Source: Cyanobacteria bacterium QS_8_64_29 (GTDB taxonomy: Bacteria > Cyanobacteriota > Cyanobacteriia > Cyanobacteriales > Rubidibacteraceae). From it: a DNA stretch of 43,276 nt. The notes under the pieces were generated by a model. That model saw only the letters and a list, made by a program, of their open reading frames with translations, had not been told where the DNA came from and did no database searches. Shown here piece after piece: positions 20,089 to 27,027 of the stretch. The stretch is from NCBI GenBank assembly GCA_003022125.1, contig PXQH01000050.1, positions 1-43,276 of the forward strand, written 5' to 3'. The translations under genes were made by a program, and so were the position numbers. The number at the start of each line of letters is the position of its first letter. The first letter of the stretch is position 1.

Positions 20089-20278
20089 ATGGCAATCGAG
20101 CTGCGCGACGTTTCTGTTTCGCCTGCGGCAAGCGGGCGGGCTACCTAAAGGCGTCGCCCCCGAAATCGCCGTAAGCGCGGTCTTTGCAGCGACCAGGCAG
20201 GAACTGTCCCTGAAACGCAGCCGCGAGATCGAGCAGGCACCACCCGGCCGCATCCAGCAACTGTGGCAGCAAGCTTGA
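20089..20278 (+). pseudogene. Small protein gene broken by a +1 frameshift
   Basis: An ATG at 20089 follows a strong AAGGAGAAG ribosome-binding site. It reads MAIELRDVSVSPAASGRAT and then hits TAA at 20146..20148. In the next frame an uninterrupted, protein-like sequence continues (KGVAPEIAVSAVFAATRQEL, then KRSREIEQAPP, ending QQLWQQA) to TGA at 20276..20278. Deleting one base somewhere about 20110..20147 joins them into a polypeptide of about 62 residues. I do not recognise the family. The alternatives are a sequencing error, a decayed gene, or two unrelated frames. It lies between the histidine kinase gene and the tRNA-Leu gene. Confidence 0.5.
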
Positions 20279-20293
20279 GGGGCTTGGGCCCCT
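20278..20293 (-). terminator. Short GC hairpin downstream of tRNA-Leu
   Basis: AGGGGC-TTGG-GCCCCT is a perfect 6-bp stem placed just past the 3' end of the tRNA (minus strand) and just after the small broken gene (plus strand). It could end transcription from both sides. No T-run is present, so the call is weak. Confidence 0.35.
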
Positions 20294-20301
20294 GCGGGTT
20301 A

Positions 20302-20618
20302 TGGGGGCGGAGGGACTCGAACCCTCACGGCCCTTACGGGCCAACGGATTTTCATTCCTCTGCGGCTTTCGCCGCGGTCGCTGAGGACCTGAGGAATCGG
20401 ACCTTCTCTTTACCCGCAGCCGGACTGCTGGGGTAGCTCCCGTCAGGTCTCTGCACCTTCCGAGCGGCTTGAAGGAATGCGCTCGGCTTGGCTCAGGGTT
20501 GCCTTATCCGGGCTCGGACTTAGGTTCCCCTGAATTTGAGAGCGTTCGCTTGCGGCATTTCTGCCGCAAGGCTCAACGGTTTAAGTCCGCAGCGTCTACC
20601 CAGTTCCGCCACGCCCCC
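20302..20618 (-). tRNA. trnL-UAA: tRNA-Leu(UAA), interrupted by a group I intron
   Basis: On the minus strand, the 5' exon 20618..20583 (36 nt, GGGGGCGTGGCGGAA...GCGGACTT) and 3' exon 20352..20302 (51 nt, AAAATCCGTTGG...CCGCCCCCA) together make an 87-nt tRNA. The 7-bp acceptor stem is GGGGGCG/CGCCCCC. The anticodon loop is CTTAAAA with anticodon UAA, the variable arm is long (GGCCCGTAAGGGCC), and the T-arm is GAGGGTTCGAGTCCCTC. The discriminator is A and CCA is not encoded. The intron splits the anticodon after U34, the classical cyanobacterial and plastid site. A TATAG -10-like box lies about 8 bp upstream of the 5' end. Confidence 0.96.
20353..20582 (-). ncRNA. Group I (IC3-type) self-splicing intron in trnL-UAA
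   Basis: The 230-nt intron is bounded by U at the 5' splice site and a terminal G. It contains the core landmarks of the cyanobacterial tRNA-Leu intron: TTGAGCCTTGCGGC followed by a P2 hairpin (TTGCGGC-AGAAAT-GCCGCAA), the P element around CAAATTCAGGGGAACC, the Q element GGCAACCCTGAGCCAA, and the R/S region GGTGCAGAGACCTGACGGGAGCTACCC. No homing endonuclease ORF is present; open frames crossing it are incidental. Confidence 0.93.
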
Positions 20619-20731
20619 AAACCTATAGCGCTCTTATTGAAACATGCCGCTCGCTCAACGGACAAGCGTCCCTGCTGCAGCCACGTCCCTACGGTAAGAT
20701 TGGGTGGAGCTGCCCGTTGGCCCACTGTCAG

Positions 20732-20950
20732 ATGGTTCTCGCTTCAGTCTACCTATCGCTGGCCGCGCTTTATCTATTCATCCTGCCGGCTGCCACCTAC
20801 AGCTACCTGCAAGCGCGCTGGTATCAGACCAGTGGGGTCGAGCGCTTTTTCATGTTCGCCTTGGTCTTTTTGCTGTTTCCCGGCATGCTGCTGCTGAGCC
20901 CGTTTCTCAACTACCGCCCCAAGCGCCGCCATCCCGCCGCACCGAAATAG
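20732..20950 (+). CDS. ndhL: NDH-1 subunit L
   Basis: NdhL is a small membrane subunit specific to the cyanobacterial/plastid NDH-1 complex (cyclic electron flow, CO2 uptake). The 72-residue product has an N-terminal helix (YLSLAALYLFILPAATYSYL), the conserved RWYQTSGVERFFMF loop, a second helix (ALVFLLFPGMLLLSPF) and the NYRPKRR end. The ATG at 20732 is preferred over a TTG five codons upstream because it matches the family start. It is 16 bp before the DUF3007 gene, an arrangement seen in many cyanobacteria. Confidence 0.92.
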   Translation: MVLASVYLSLAALYLFILPAATYSYLQARWYQTSGVERFFMFALVFLLFPGMLLLSPFLNYRPKRRHPAAPK

Positions 20951-20966
20951 CAGGAGGCCAGGCAGC

Positions 20967-21284
20967 ATGCGGCGCATCGATGCCATCGGCATTGCTTTGG
21001 GCGCGTTATTAGCGGGCGGCGTTGCCTATGGGGTGCTGCAGTGGGCGGGCCTCGATCGCTTCGACGCCGGCATTGGGAGCCAGGTCCTGCTAGTGGGCGG
21101 ATTGCTAGGCTGGCTGGCCAGCTACGTCCTGCGCGTCGTTGGGGGCAACATGACCTACCACCAGCAGCTGCGGAACCATCAGGATGCCGTCCTCGAGCAG
21201 CAACTGGCACAAATGAGCGACGATGAAATCGCCGCCCTACAAGCCGAAGTCGAGCGCGAGCGCGGCGAGGGGACTCGCCAGTAA
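20967..21284 (+). CDS. DUF3007 family membrane protein
   Basis: The 105-residue protein has two membrane helices (AIGIALGALLAGGVAYGVL; QVLLVGGLLGWLASYVLRVV), the conserved GNMTYHQQLRNHQDAVLEQQL segment and an acidic coiled-coil tail (MSDDEIAALQAEVERE). This architecture and its position after ndhL fit DUF3007, conserved in cyanobacteria and plants and usually found next to ndhL. A role in NDH-1 biogenesis or function is a context inference only. AGGAGG lies just upstream of the ATG. trpA follows 18 bp later, so the three genes probably form one transcript. Confidence 0.9.
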   Translation: MRRIDAIGIALGALLAGGVAYGVLQWAGLDRFDAGIGSQVLLVGGLLGWLASYVLRVVGGNMTYHQQLRNHQDAVLEQQLAQMSDDEIAALQAEVERERGEGTRQ

Positions 21285-21302
21285 CCGTTCGGGAGCATCC
21301 AG

Positions 21303-22100
21303 ATGGGAGCAGTCTCCGAGCGCTTGCAGGCCCTGAAGCGCGAGGGTCAGTGCGCGCTAATTCCGTTCATCACGGCCGGCGATCCCGACCTCGACACGAC
21401 CGTGCAGGCGCTGCGCGCCCTCGATCGCGCCGGAGCCGATGTCATTGAGGTGGGCGTTCCCTACGTCGACTCCCTCGCCGATGGGCCCACCATCCAGGAA
21501 GCGGCCAACCGCGCGCTCGGGCGCGGCACTCAACTCGAGGATGTCCTAGCGGCGATCACCTCGCTCCGAGCGGAGCTGCAGGCCCCGCTGGTGCTGTTTG
21601 CTTACTTCAACCCCATCTATCGCTGCGGCATCGAGCGCTTCCTCGATCGCATCGCCAGTGCCGGTGCCAGCGGGTTGCTGGTCCCCGATCTGCCGCTCGA
21701 GGAGGCCCAGCGCCTGCTGCAGCCGGCCCGCGAGCGCGGCATCGAGCTAACGCTGCTGGTGGCCCCCACGACGCCACCGGATCGCCTCGCCGTGATCGCG
21801 CAGCAGTCCCAGGGCTTTATCTATGCCGTCAGCGTGACGGGCGTCACGGGCGCGCGCACCGAGCTGGCCCATCAAGTCGAATCGACGATCGCCCAACTGC
21901 GGGCCGCGACCGACAAGCCCATCGGCGTGGGCTTTGGCATCGCCGGGCCCGAGCAAGCGCGCCAGTGCAAGCAGTGGGGGGCCGATGCCGCGATTGTCGG
22001 TAGCGCCTTCGTGCGGCGCTTGAGTGACGGGTCGCCCGAGCAGGGGGTGGCGGCTGTTGAGACGTTTTGCCGCGATCTCAAGCACGCGATTGCGCCCTAG
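21303..22100 (+). CDS. trpA: Tryptophan synthase alpha subunit
   Basis: TrpA cleaves indole-3-glycerol phosphate to indole, which is channelled to TrpB. The 265-residue product has FITAGDPD, the catalytic Glu in VIEVGVPY, the catalytic Asp in [10 protein letters not shown], the [11 protein letters not shown] motif, [18 protein letters not shown] and [11 protein letters not shown]. Loop 2 is odd: it reads VDS where most homologues have SDP (the S55 and P57 equivalents of the E. coli enzyme). E49 and D60 equivalents are kept. The gene is convergent with devA, 11 bp between stops. No other trp genes are in the window. Confidence 0.95.
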   Translation: MGAVSERLQALKREGQCALIPFITAGDPDLDTTVQALRALDRAGADVIEVGVPYVDSLADGPTIQEAANRALGRGTQLEDVLAAITSLRAELQAPLVLFAYFNPIYRCGIERFLDRIASAGASGLLVPDLPLEEAQRLLQPARERGIELTLLVAPTTPPDRLAVIAQQSQGFIYAVSVTGVTGARTELAHQVESTIAQLRAATDKPIGVGFGIAGPEQARQCKQWGADAAIVGSAFVRRLSDGSPEQGVAAVETFCRDLKHAIAP

Positions 22101-22111
22101 CAGCGCGGGGC

Positions 22112-22858
22112 TCAACCGCTCGGCCGGGCCATTGCCCGCTCGGGCTGGAGCATGCCGTCCTCGAGGTAGGTAATGCGATCGGCGGCATCCAGAATGCGGG
22201 GATCGTGAGTGACGATCAAAACCGTACAGCCCTTCTGCCGGGCCAGATGGCACATCAGCTCGATAACGTTGCGGCCGCTTTGCGAATCGAGGGCAGCCGT
22301 GGGCTCGTCTGCCATGACAATGGGCGGCTCCCCGGCCAAGGCGCGCGCGATCGCCACGCGCTGCTTTTGGCCATTGGAGAGCTGGGCGGGCTTTTGGTTG
22401 GCGTAAGGCCCCATCTCGACGCGATCAAGCAGCAGCTGGGCCTGCTGGCGCGCGCGCTGGCCGTGCTGCCCGTTTAAGTTGAGGACGAGCTCAACGTTTT
22501 CTGATGCCGTTAAGGCCGGGAACAGATTGAACGTCTGAAAGACAAAGCCAATGCGATGGCGCCGAATGGGCGCGAGCTGGCGCTTGGGGAGGCGCGTGAT
22601 GTCTTGGCCCAGCAAGCGAATGCTACCAGCATCCGGTGTCAGCAAAGCGGCCAATACCGACAGCAGCGTCGTTTTGCCCGAACCGGAAGGGCCCATGAGC
22701 AACTGGATGGTGCCCTGGGGGACGGTCAGGTCGATGCCTTTGAGGATGGGGCGGCGCTGGCGGCCGGCGGCAAACGAGACCTCAATCCCTTGCGCCTCAA
22801 TGGCATGGGCATCGCTAGGAACAGCGGCATTGCGGTTGCGGGACAGAAAGCGGCGCAT
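22112..22858 (-). CDS. devA: DevA-type ABC exporter ATP-binding protein
   Basis: The 248-residue ABC ATPase has Walker A (MGPSGSGKTTLLS), Q-loop (FVFQTFNLFPALTA), signature LSNGQKQRVAIARAL, Walker B (PIVMADEPTAALD) and an H-loop (LIVTHDPR). The LSNGQ signature and overall sequence fit the DevA/MacB-like group that powers a DevC permease and a HlyD-type DevB adaptor in TolC-dependent export. The ATG at 22858 begins MRRFLSRNRN; the frame is open further upstream through devC sequence. It is 11 bp downstream of devC. That permease gene is interrupted, so this ATPase may lack a functional partner. No devB is adjacent. Confidence 0.85.
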   Translation of the reverse strand: MRRFLSRNRNAAVPSDAHAIEAQGIEVSFAAGRQRRPILKGIDLTVPQGTIQLLMGPSGSGKTTLLSVLAALLTPDAGSIRLLGQDITRLPKRQLAPIRRHRIGFVFQTFNLFPALTASENVELVLNLNGQHGQRARQQAQLLLDRVEMGPYANQKPAQLSNGQKQRVAIARALAGEPPIVMADEPTAALDSQSGRNVIELMCHLARQKGCTVLIVTHDPRILDAADRITYLEDGMLQPERAMARPSG

Positions 22859-22869
22859 GGTCCCTCGTA

Positions 22870-24228
22870 TCAGGCTTTGAACACGTTGGCCGGATCCAGG
22901 CGCCTGACCTTCTGAATGGCAAACAGGCCCGATCCCACGCACATGGCAGCAGTTACCCCCAAAATGGCCAGCGCGCGGCCGGGGGTGATGGTAATGAGGA
23001 TGCCTTGGGTTTCGTACGCCCACTGCGCTACGCCCAAGCAGAGAGCGAGGCTGGGCAGATAGCCCAGAAGCGCCATCCACAGCGCCTGCTCGACGATAAT
23101 GCGATAGATGCGGCGCTCGGGAGCTCCAATGGCTTTGAGCGTGCCGAACTCTTTGAGGCGGTCGACAACCGCCGAGTAGAGGATCTGACTGACCACGACA
23201 ATGCCAACGATAATGCCGACAGTGGCCCCCAGGCCGAGAATGAATCCGATTCCGGTCCGCTGCTGCCAGTAAGCCTGCGTTTTATCAATCAGCTCCTGGC
23301 GCGTGTAGGCTTGGGTGTTGGGCAACGCTTGTTCCAAGCGCTGCTTGAGCGGCGACAGTGCCTGCTCGGGCTCGGCTTCGACTAGTACAAACGTAATACC
23401 AATCCTCGTAGCTTATGCACTAGATCGCGATCTCCGAAGCTCCCTCAATATGGGAATTATGTTCTTTGGTAAGCGTGCATTTGCTGCTCAAATTGGTATA
23501 ATGGGATCGGCAGGGGCCAGGGCTTGGGGTTGGGCCTGCGCTCGCAGCGTTGCGGCATTGAGCTGGAGGCGCGGGTAGCTAGCCGTACACTCGAGTTCTG
23601 CAGCAGCCTCGCAGGCAATCTCGGTGAGCTGCTCCGACTGCTGAAAGGCGCGAGCGTTTGCCAGCGAGGTCAGCACGAACGGATCGGAAACCAGCGAGCT
23701 ATTGCCTTCAGTCAGGCCCGAAACTTGCGCCGCCAGCGAGCCGATTTGAATGAAGTCGCCTGTCTCATCGACCTGCAGCAGGTTGCCATCGGTGCGATCC
23801 ACGATCGCGCGGTAGGGCGAGCTTAAGGCACCAATCTCGCCTGCAACGAGGTTTTGCGGGTCAAACAGTTCGCCTTCGGGGTCGAATCCGGTAACGCGGA
23901 TGCGGGTCAGCGATGCTCCCCCTTCAGGTGGGATTGAGGGAGCCCCATCAAAGATCAAGCTCTCGGCACGCGCTACCCCCTCCAGATCCCGGGCTCGAGC
24001 GGTATATTCCGCCGGCATGGGCAATGTCAGCTCCAGTTGGACCAACTCTTGCGACGCCACCCAGATATCGGCAGTGGCGTTCTCGATCGGCTGGACGGTC
24101 GAGCGCGTAAAGCCGGTAAAAATGCCGGTTTGTAAGGTGATGAGGCTGACGGCAAACAGAATGCCTGCCTGCGCCACCAAAAAACGCGGAATGTCGGATA
24201 GCAGGTTTTTGCGAGCGACAGAGACCAC
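22870..24228 (-). pseudogene. devC: DevC-type ABC permease, interrupted by MITE-like element
   Basis: The N-terminal part starts at GTG 24228 (VVSVARKNLLSDIPRFLVAQAGI, one membrane helix, then a periplasmic region with ADIWVASQELVQLELTLPMP). It continues to ADPI, where it enters the inserted element and stops at TGA. The C-terminal part resumes as ITFVLVEAEPEQALSPLKQR and includes three helices of the FtsX/MacB permease fold, ending DPANVFKA. Removing 105 bp (element 23397..23498 plus one TAA copy) gives ...ADPITFVLVEAEP... in frame, 417 residues. Read-through across the insert is blocked by an in-frame TGA. The C-terminal half could at most start from an internal TTG and would lack the sensor domain. 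Confidence 0.88.
23397..23498 (+). mobile_element. MITE-like element, copy 1 (in devC)
   Basis: A 102-bp unit, TACCAATCCTCGTAGC...CTGCTCAAATTGGTA, with short terminal inverted repeats TACCAAT/ATTGGTA, flanked on both sides by TAA (23394..23396 and 23499..23501). It shares most of its sequence with copies at 27554..27659 and 43179..43276. It is far too short for a transposase and is presumably mobilised in trans. The flanks could also be read as a TA duplication with longer ends; the two descriptions predict the same empty site. Confidence 0.88.
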
Positions 24229-24384
24229 GGCAAGCTTCCCGGATCGAGCGGTTGACGCTGCGCGCTGCCAACAGCGCAATTGTGGCACGAACGGCTTGAG
24301 CTGGACTGAGCTGCATCGCGCCCATCTCGGCCAATCGGCGCCCGGCCCGTCCGGCACATTTGAATGGAGCCGCAATGAACTACG

Positions 24385-24409
24385 CGCTAGCCGCTTCGCT
24401 GAGCTAGCG
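24385..24409. repeat. Right-end hairpin of the IS605-type element
   Basis: CGCTAGC-CGCTTCGCTGA-GCTAGCG has a 7-bp stem and overlaps the tnpB stop. It is a likely TnpA-recognised right end and, by family knowledge, may lie within the guide-RNA (omega/reRNA) region at the 3' end of tnpB. Confidence 0.65.
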
Positions 24410-25628
24410 GTTTCCGACGCTTCTTCGCCCCCAGTTGCGCCATGCTTCCGCATGGCGTAGCGCTAGGCAGCTCAGCGTCTGACGAGGCACGTCCCGCACC
24501 CCGTGCCCAAGCCAACATGACCTGGGCGGCATTGCGATCCCGACCCTCAAGGTGACCGCACGACTGGCAGCAATGCGTGCGTTCGTCGAGGGCCTTAGGC
24601 GTCAGTTCCCAGCAACTGGCGCAACGCTGGGTAGGCTTGAGCTGCTGGGTGGAAGCCTCCAGGTAAACGCCGCCAGCCTCCTCAACCTTGTACCGGATGC
24701 GGTCTCGGGTCATGCCGATACCGACATCGAGCATCGAGCGGTTGAGGCGCGCCTTCGGGCGTTTCCCTTTCCCCTTGCCTTTGCGCGTCATGCCCTGCAC
24801 GTTGAGCCGCTCAGTAGCGACCAGGCTGTTACGGCGGACGATCTGTGCCGCTACCTGATGGCTCCAGTCATGGCGCTGGCGGGCAACCTTGCGGCGCACC
24901 TTCCGAATGCGGGCCTGTTGCTTTTTCCAGCGGCGGGAAGCCTGAATCCCTTGCCGCTTGTTGGGCCTGCGCTTGCGGCGAAGCCCCCGGTAGAGGCGCT
25001 TTTCCTCGACTTCGGCTTGGAACTGGGGTGCCTCGATGGGCTCGCCCTGAGATGGCACGATGGCCGTCTTGCAGCCGAAGTCCAGGCCGACGGACCCCCG
25101 CCCAGTCTCTCGGGTAGGCGCGCACCGCACGGTAATGGAGGCGTACCAGTTCCGGCCGTTCCAGAAGATAGTGCAAGTGGTGGGCTTGCCCCACGTTCTT
25201 GCTTGCCCTCGCATTCGGATGTTGAGGCCCAAGTCTCTCAGCTCAAGGTGGCCGTGTTTTCCGTCCGTGCGAGCTTGCCACCCAGCAGCATCGGGATAGG
25301 CCCATCCCCGATACGTCCGCTTGGGCTTAAACTTGGGATACCTGGCTAGCCCTTTAAAGAAGCGCTGAAAGGCAAAGTCAACTCGCTTGAGCGTTGCTTG
25401 TAGGGTATGGCTGCCAAACTGTGCGTACTCGGGTAGGGCTGCTTTGAACTCGGGGAGGCTATTTTGCTGGTCTAGGTAACCAATGGATACGCCCAAGCGC
25501 TTGTACTGAGTCTTTCGATGGGAAAGGGCAGCATTGTACAGCTCGCAGTGGGCCTTTCTGGCGTAATGGAGCTTCCGCTCCGTTGACTTTCTGGGATAGA
25601 GCCTGAAAGTAACTCGGCGGGTCGCCAT
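24387..25628 (-). CDS. tnpB: TnpB RNA-guided endonuclease (IS605 OrfB)
   Basis: TnpB is the transposon-encoded RuvC nuclease ancestral to Cas12. It uses an RNA from the element's right end to cut DNA next to a short target-adjacent motif, aiding retention of the transposon. The 413-residue product has an N-terminal OrfB helix-turn-helix/REC-like region (TFRLYPRKSTERKLHYARK), RuvC-I GLDFG (D183), RuvC-II ATERLNVQGM (E273), a CxxC...CxxC zinc ribbon (C336, C339, C354, C357) and RuvC-III GRDRNAAQ (D364). All three catalytic acids are present, so it looks active. The ATG at 25628 is chosen over a TTG two codons upstream. Confidence 0.95.
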   Translation of the reverse strand: MATRRVTFRLYPRKSTERKLHYARKAHCELYNAALSHRKTQYKRLGVSIGYLDQQNSLPEFKAALPEYAQFGSHTLQATLKRVDFAFQRFFKGLARYPKFKPKRTYRGWAYPDAAGWQARTDGKHGHLELRDLGLNIRMRGQARTWGKPTTCTIFWNGRNWYASITVRCAPTRETGRGSVGLDFGCKTAIVPSQGEPIEAPQFQAEVEEKRLYRGLRRKRRPNKRQGIQASRRWKKQQARIRKVRRKVARQRHDWSHQVAAQIVRRNSLVATERLNVQGMTRKGKGKGKRPKARLNRSMLDVGIGMTRDRIRYKVEEAGGVYLEASTQQLKPTQRCASCWELTPKALDERTHCCQSCGHLEGRDRNAAQVMLAWARGAGRASSDAELPSATPCGSMAQLGAKKRRKPLAQRSG

Positions 25629-25686
25629 TAGCAAGCTTTGGCCTTAAGACTTATCCATTTTAACTTAGCGAATTACTCTTATCAAT

Positions 25687-26094
25687 ATGGACGCAAGAAA
25701 AGGCTCTCATAGCGTCTTTAACGTGCAACTGCACTTTGTCTTTGTGACCCATTACCGACGTAAGGCGATAACGGCCCCAATGATGGAACGAATCCGCTCG
25801 ATGTCTTGGCAGGTATGCCGAAAGATGGCGTGCGACTTGTTGGAGTTTTCGGGGGAGACTGACCACGTCCATTTGTTAATAGACTTCCATCCCAGGAACG
25901 CTATCTCAGCGGTGGCAGGCGCTTTAAAAGCATCTACCAGTCGTGCCTTAAAGAAGGAGTTTCCTGACGAAGTAGCAAAATACTATCGAGGTGTCTCTTT
26001 CTGGTCGAGGGCCTACTACGTCGCCTCGGTAGGTGGTGCTCCCGTTGAGACGTTAAAAGACTACATCAAATCTCAGGATGCTCCCAAGAGCTAG
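25687..26094 (+). CDS. tnpA: IS200/IS605 Y1 transposase TnpA
   Basis: This single-strand transposase cuts and joins hairpin ends using one tyrosine. The 135-residue product has the HUH motif in DHVHLLID (H60, H62) and the C-terminal helix ETLKDYIKSQ, whose Y126 is the predicted nucleophile and Q130 a likely metal ligand (by analogy to Y127 of the IS608 enzyme). The length is normal and the frame intact. It is divergent from tnpB. Its base composition is AT-richer than the neighbouring chromosomal genes, consistent with recent transfer. Confidence 0.95.
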   Translation: MDARKGSHSVFNVQLHFVFVTHYRRKAITAPMMERIRSMSWQVCRKMACDLLEFSGETDHVHLLIDFHPRNAISAVAGALKASTSRALKKEFPDEVAKYYRGVSFWSRAYYVASVGGAPVETLKDYIKSQDAPKS

Positions 26095-26129
26095 GAAGTC
26101 TCGGAGGCATCGAGCCTCGCTCGACTTCC
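26094..26129 (+). repeat. Hairpin immediately after tnpA
   Basis: GGAAGTC ... GACTTCC encloses an inner GAGGC ... GCCTC pair and starts on the last base of the tnpA stop codon. It could be a tnpA terminator or part of the left-end structure of the element. Confidence 0.5.
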
Positions 26130-26140
26130 GCGCTATCCTT

Positions 26141-26168
26141 CCCCACGCCGCTAACGCTGAGCGTGGGG
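26141..26168. repeat. Left-end hairpin of the IS605-type element
   Basis: CCCCACGC-CGCTAACGCTGA-GCGTGGGG is a perfect 8-bp stem with a 12-nt loop resembling the loop of the right-end hairpin. It lies 17 bp from the stop codon of the M28 peptidase gene, so the transposon's left boundary abuts that gene. Confidence 0.65.
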
Positions 26169-26184
26169 ACTGCCGCGCAACTGT

Positions 26185-27021
26185 TCAAAGCTGGCGCAAC
26201 CCCGCCTCCAAACCGCGGCAGACCCCAGCCAAAAAGTCGAGGTCGAGCGTCTCGTGGTGATCGCTGGGCTGGTGGTAGTGCGGATTGCGCATGAATGCGG
26301 TGTCGGTGACCATTACGGCGCTGTAACCGGCATCCCAGAACGGGGCATGGTCGCTGAGGCGAACCTCGGGGATCCAGTTGCCGCGGTTGGGCACTGGCAG
26401 CCACTCGGCTGGCGTACCCGAGGCGCGCATGTTGCGGCTCAGGCAGCGCAGATCGCCTAGGGCGGACCAATTACCAACAAAGCCGATGTAGTCGCCGCGA
26501 TCGGGATAAAACAGGCCCAGGTTGGCAGGATAGTGCTGCGAGTTGGGGTTGGAATCGCAGTAGCCCAACATCTCCAGCGACAGCATCAACCGCAGCGGTT
26601 GCTGCTCGCGCTTTAGCTGCTGGACGTAAGCGGTGCTGCCCAGCAAGCCGGCTTCTTCCATATCAAAGGCCACCAAGCGCACGGGATAGCGCAGCGGCGC
26701 GGCCGCGATCGCGCGCGCCAGGGCGAGCAAGGCTGCGACACCGGAGGCATTGTCGTCCGCGCCGGGCGTACCGGGCACCGCGTCGTAGTGTGCTCCGACC
26801 AAAAGGGGCGGTCCCACCGGCGGTTCGGTTGCGGCCGGCAGGTTCAAGATCAAGTTTTGGTAGGTGCGGCCTTGCACCGAGAACGCGTGCGCGGCAACCG
26901 TGCCCCACTGCTGCAAGGTGAGGCGTACGTACTCCCGCACGTAAAAATGCCCCTGGGTGTGGAAAAACGGGTCGCGCTCGCGGACTAGGTTTTGCAGGTG
27001 CGCATCGAGCCAATCGCGCAT
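26185..27021 (-). CDS. M28 family zinc peptidase
   Basis: A di-zinc aminopeptidase-like enzyme of 278 residues. Metal-binding and catalytic motifs are visible: GAHYDAVPG (H78, D80), GADDNASG (bridging D about 89-90), FDMEEAGLLGS (E122/E123), a later LSDHAPFWDAG segment and the NPHYHQPSDHHETLD histidine region. No signal peptide is evident, so it is probably cytoplasmic. The frame is intact, although the IS605-type element sits just beyond its stop codon; the last residues (GLEAGLRQL) may or may not be original. It lies 6 bp downstream of the interrupted phzF on the same strand. Confidence 0.9.
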   Translation of the reverse strand: MRDWLDAHLQNLVRERDPFFHTQGHFYVREYVRLTLQQWGTVAAHAFSVQGRTYQNLILNLPAATEPPVGPPLLVGAHYDAVPGTPGADDNASGVAALLALARAIAAAPLRYPVRLVAFDMEEAGLLGSTAYVQQLKREQQPLRLMLSLEMLGYCDSNPNSQHYPANLGLFYPDRGDYIGFVGNWSALGDLRCLSRNMRASGTPAEWLPVPNRGNWIPEVRLSDHAPFWDAGYSAVMVTDTAFMRNPHYHQPSDHHETLDLDFLAGVCRGLEAGLRQL

Positions 27022-27027
27022 GAGCCC

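Larger units (their letters stand above)
24370..26170. mobile_element. IS605-type transposon (divergent tnpB and tnpA)
   Basis: A complete IS200/IS605-superfamily element with tnpB on the minus strand (24387..25628) and tnpA on the plus strand (25687..26094), separated by 58 bp. Hairpins sit near both ends: 24385..24409 and 26141..26168. Their loops are almost the same (CGCTTCGCTGA and CGCTAACGCTGA), as expected if TnpA recognises both ends. Exact cleavage points cannot be fixed here, because these elements make no target duplication. It lies between the M28 peptidase stop (26185) and the devC start (24228). tnpA is visibly less GC-rich than its surroundings. Confidence 0.85.

Noticed and set aside
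20353-20582. Homing endonuclease within the group I intron
   Set aside because: 230 nt is too short and no LAGLIDADG or HNH motif is present.
20469-20897. Plus-strand frame of 142 codons across the tRNA-Leu gene and ndhL
   Set aside because: It lies antisense to the tRNA intron and then overlaps ndhL in another frame; no start signal or family similarity.
24552-25349. Plus-strand frame of 265 codons antisense to tnpB
   Set aside because: tnpB has all catalytic residues on the minus strand; the antisense frame has no motif support.
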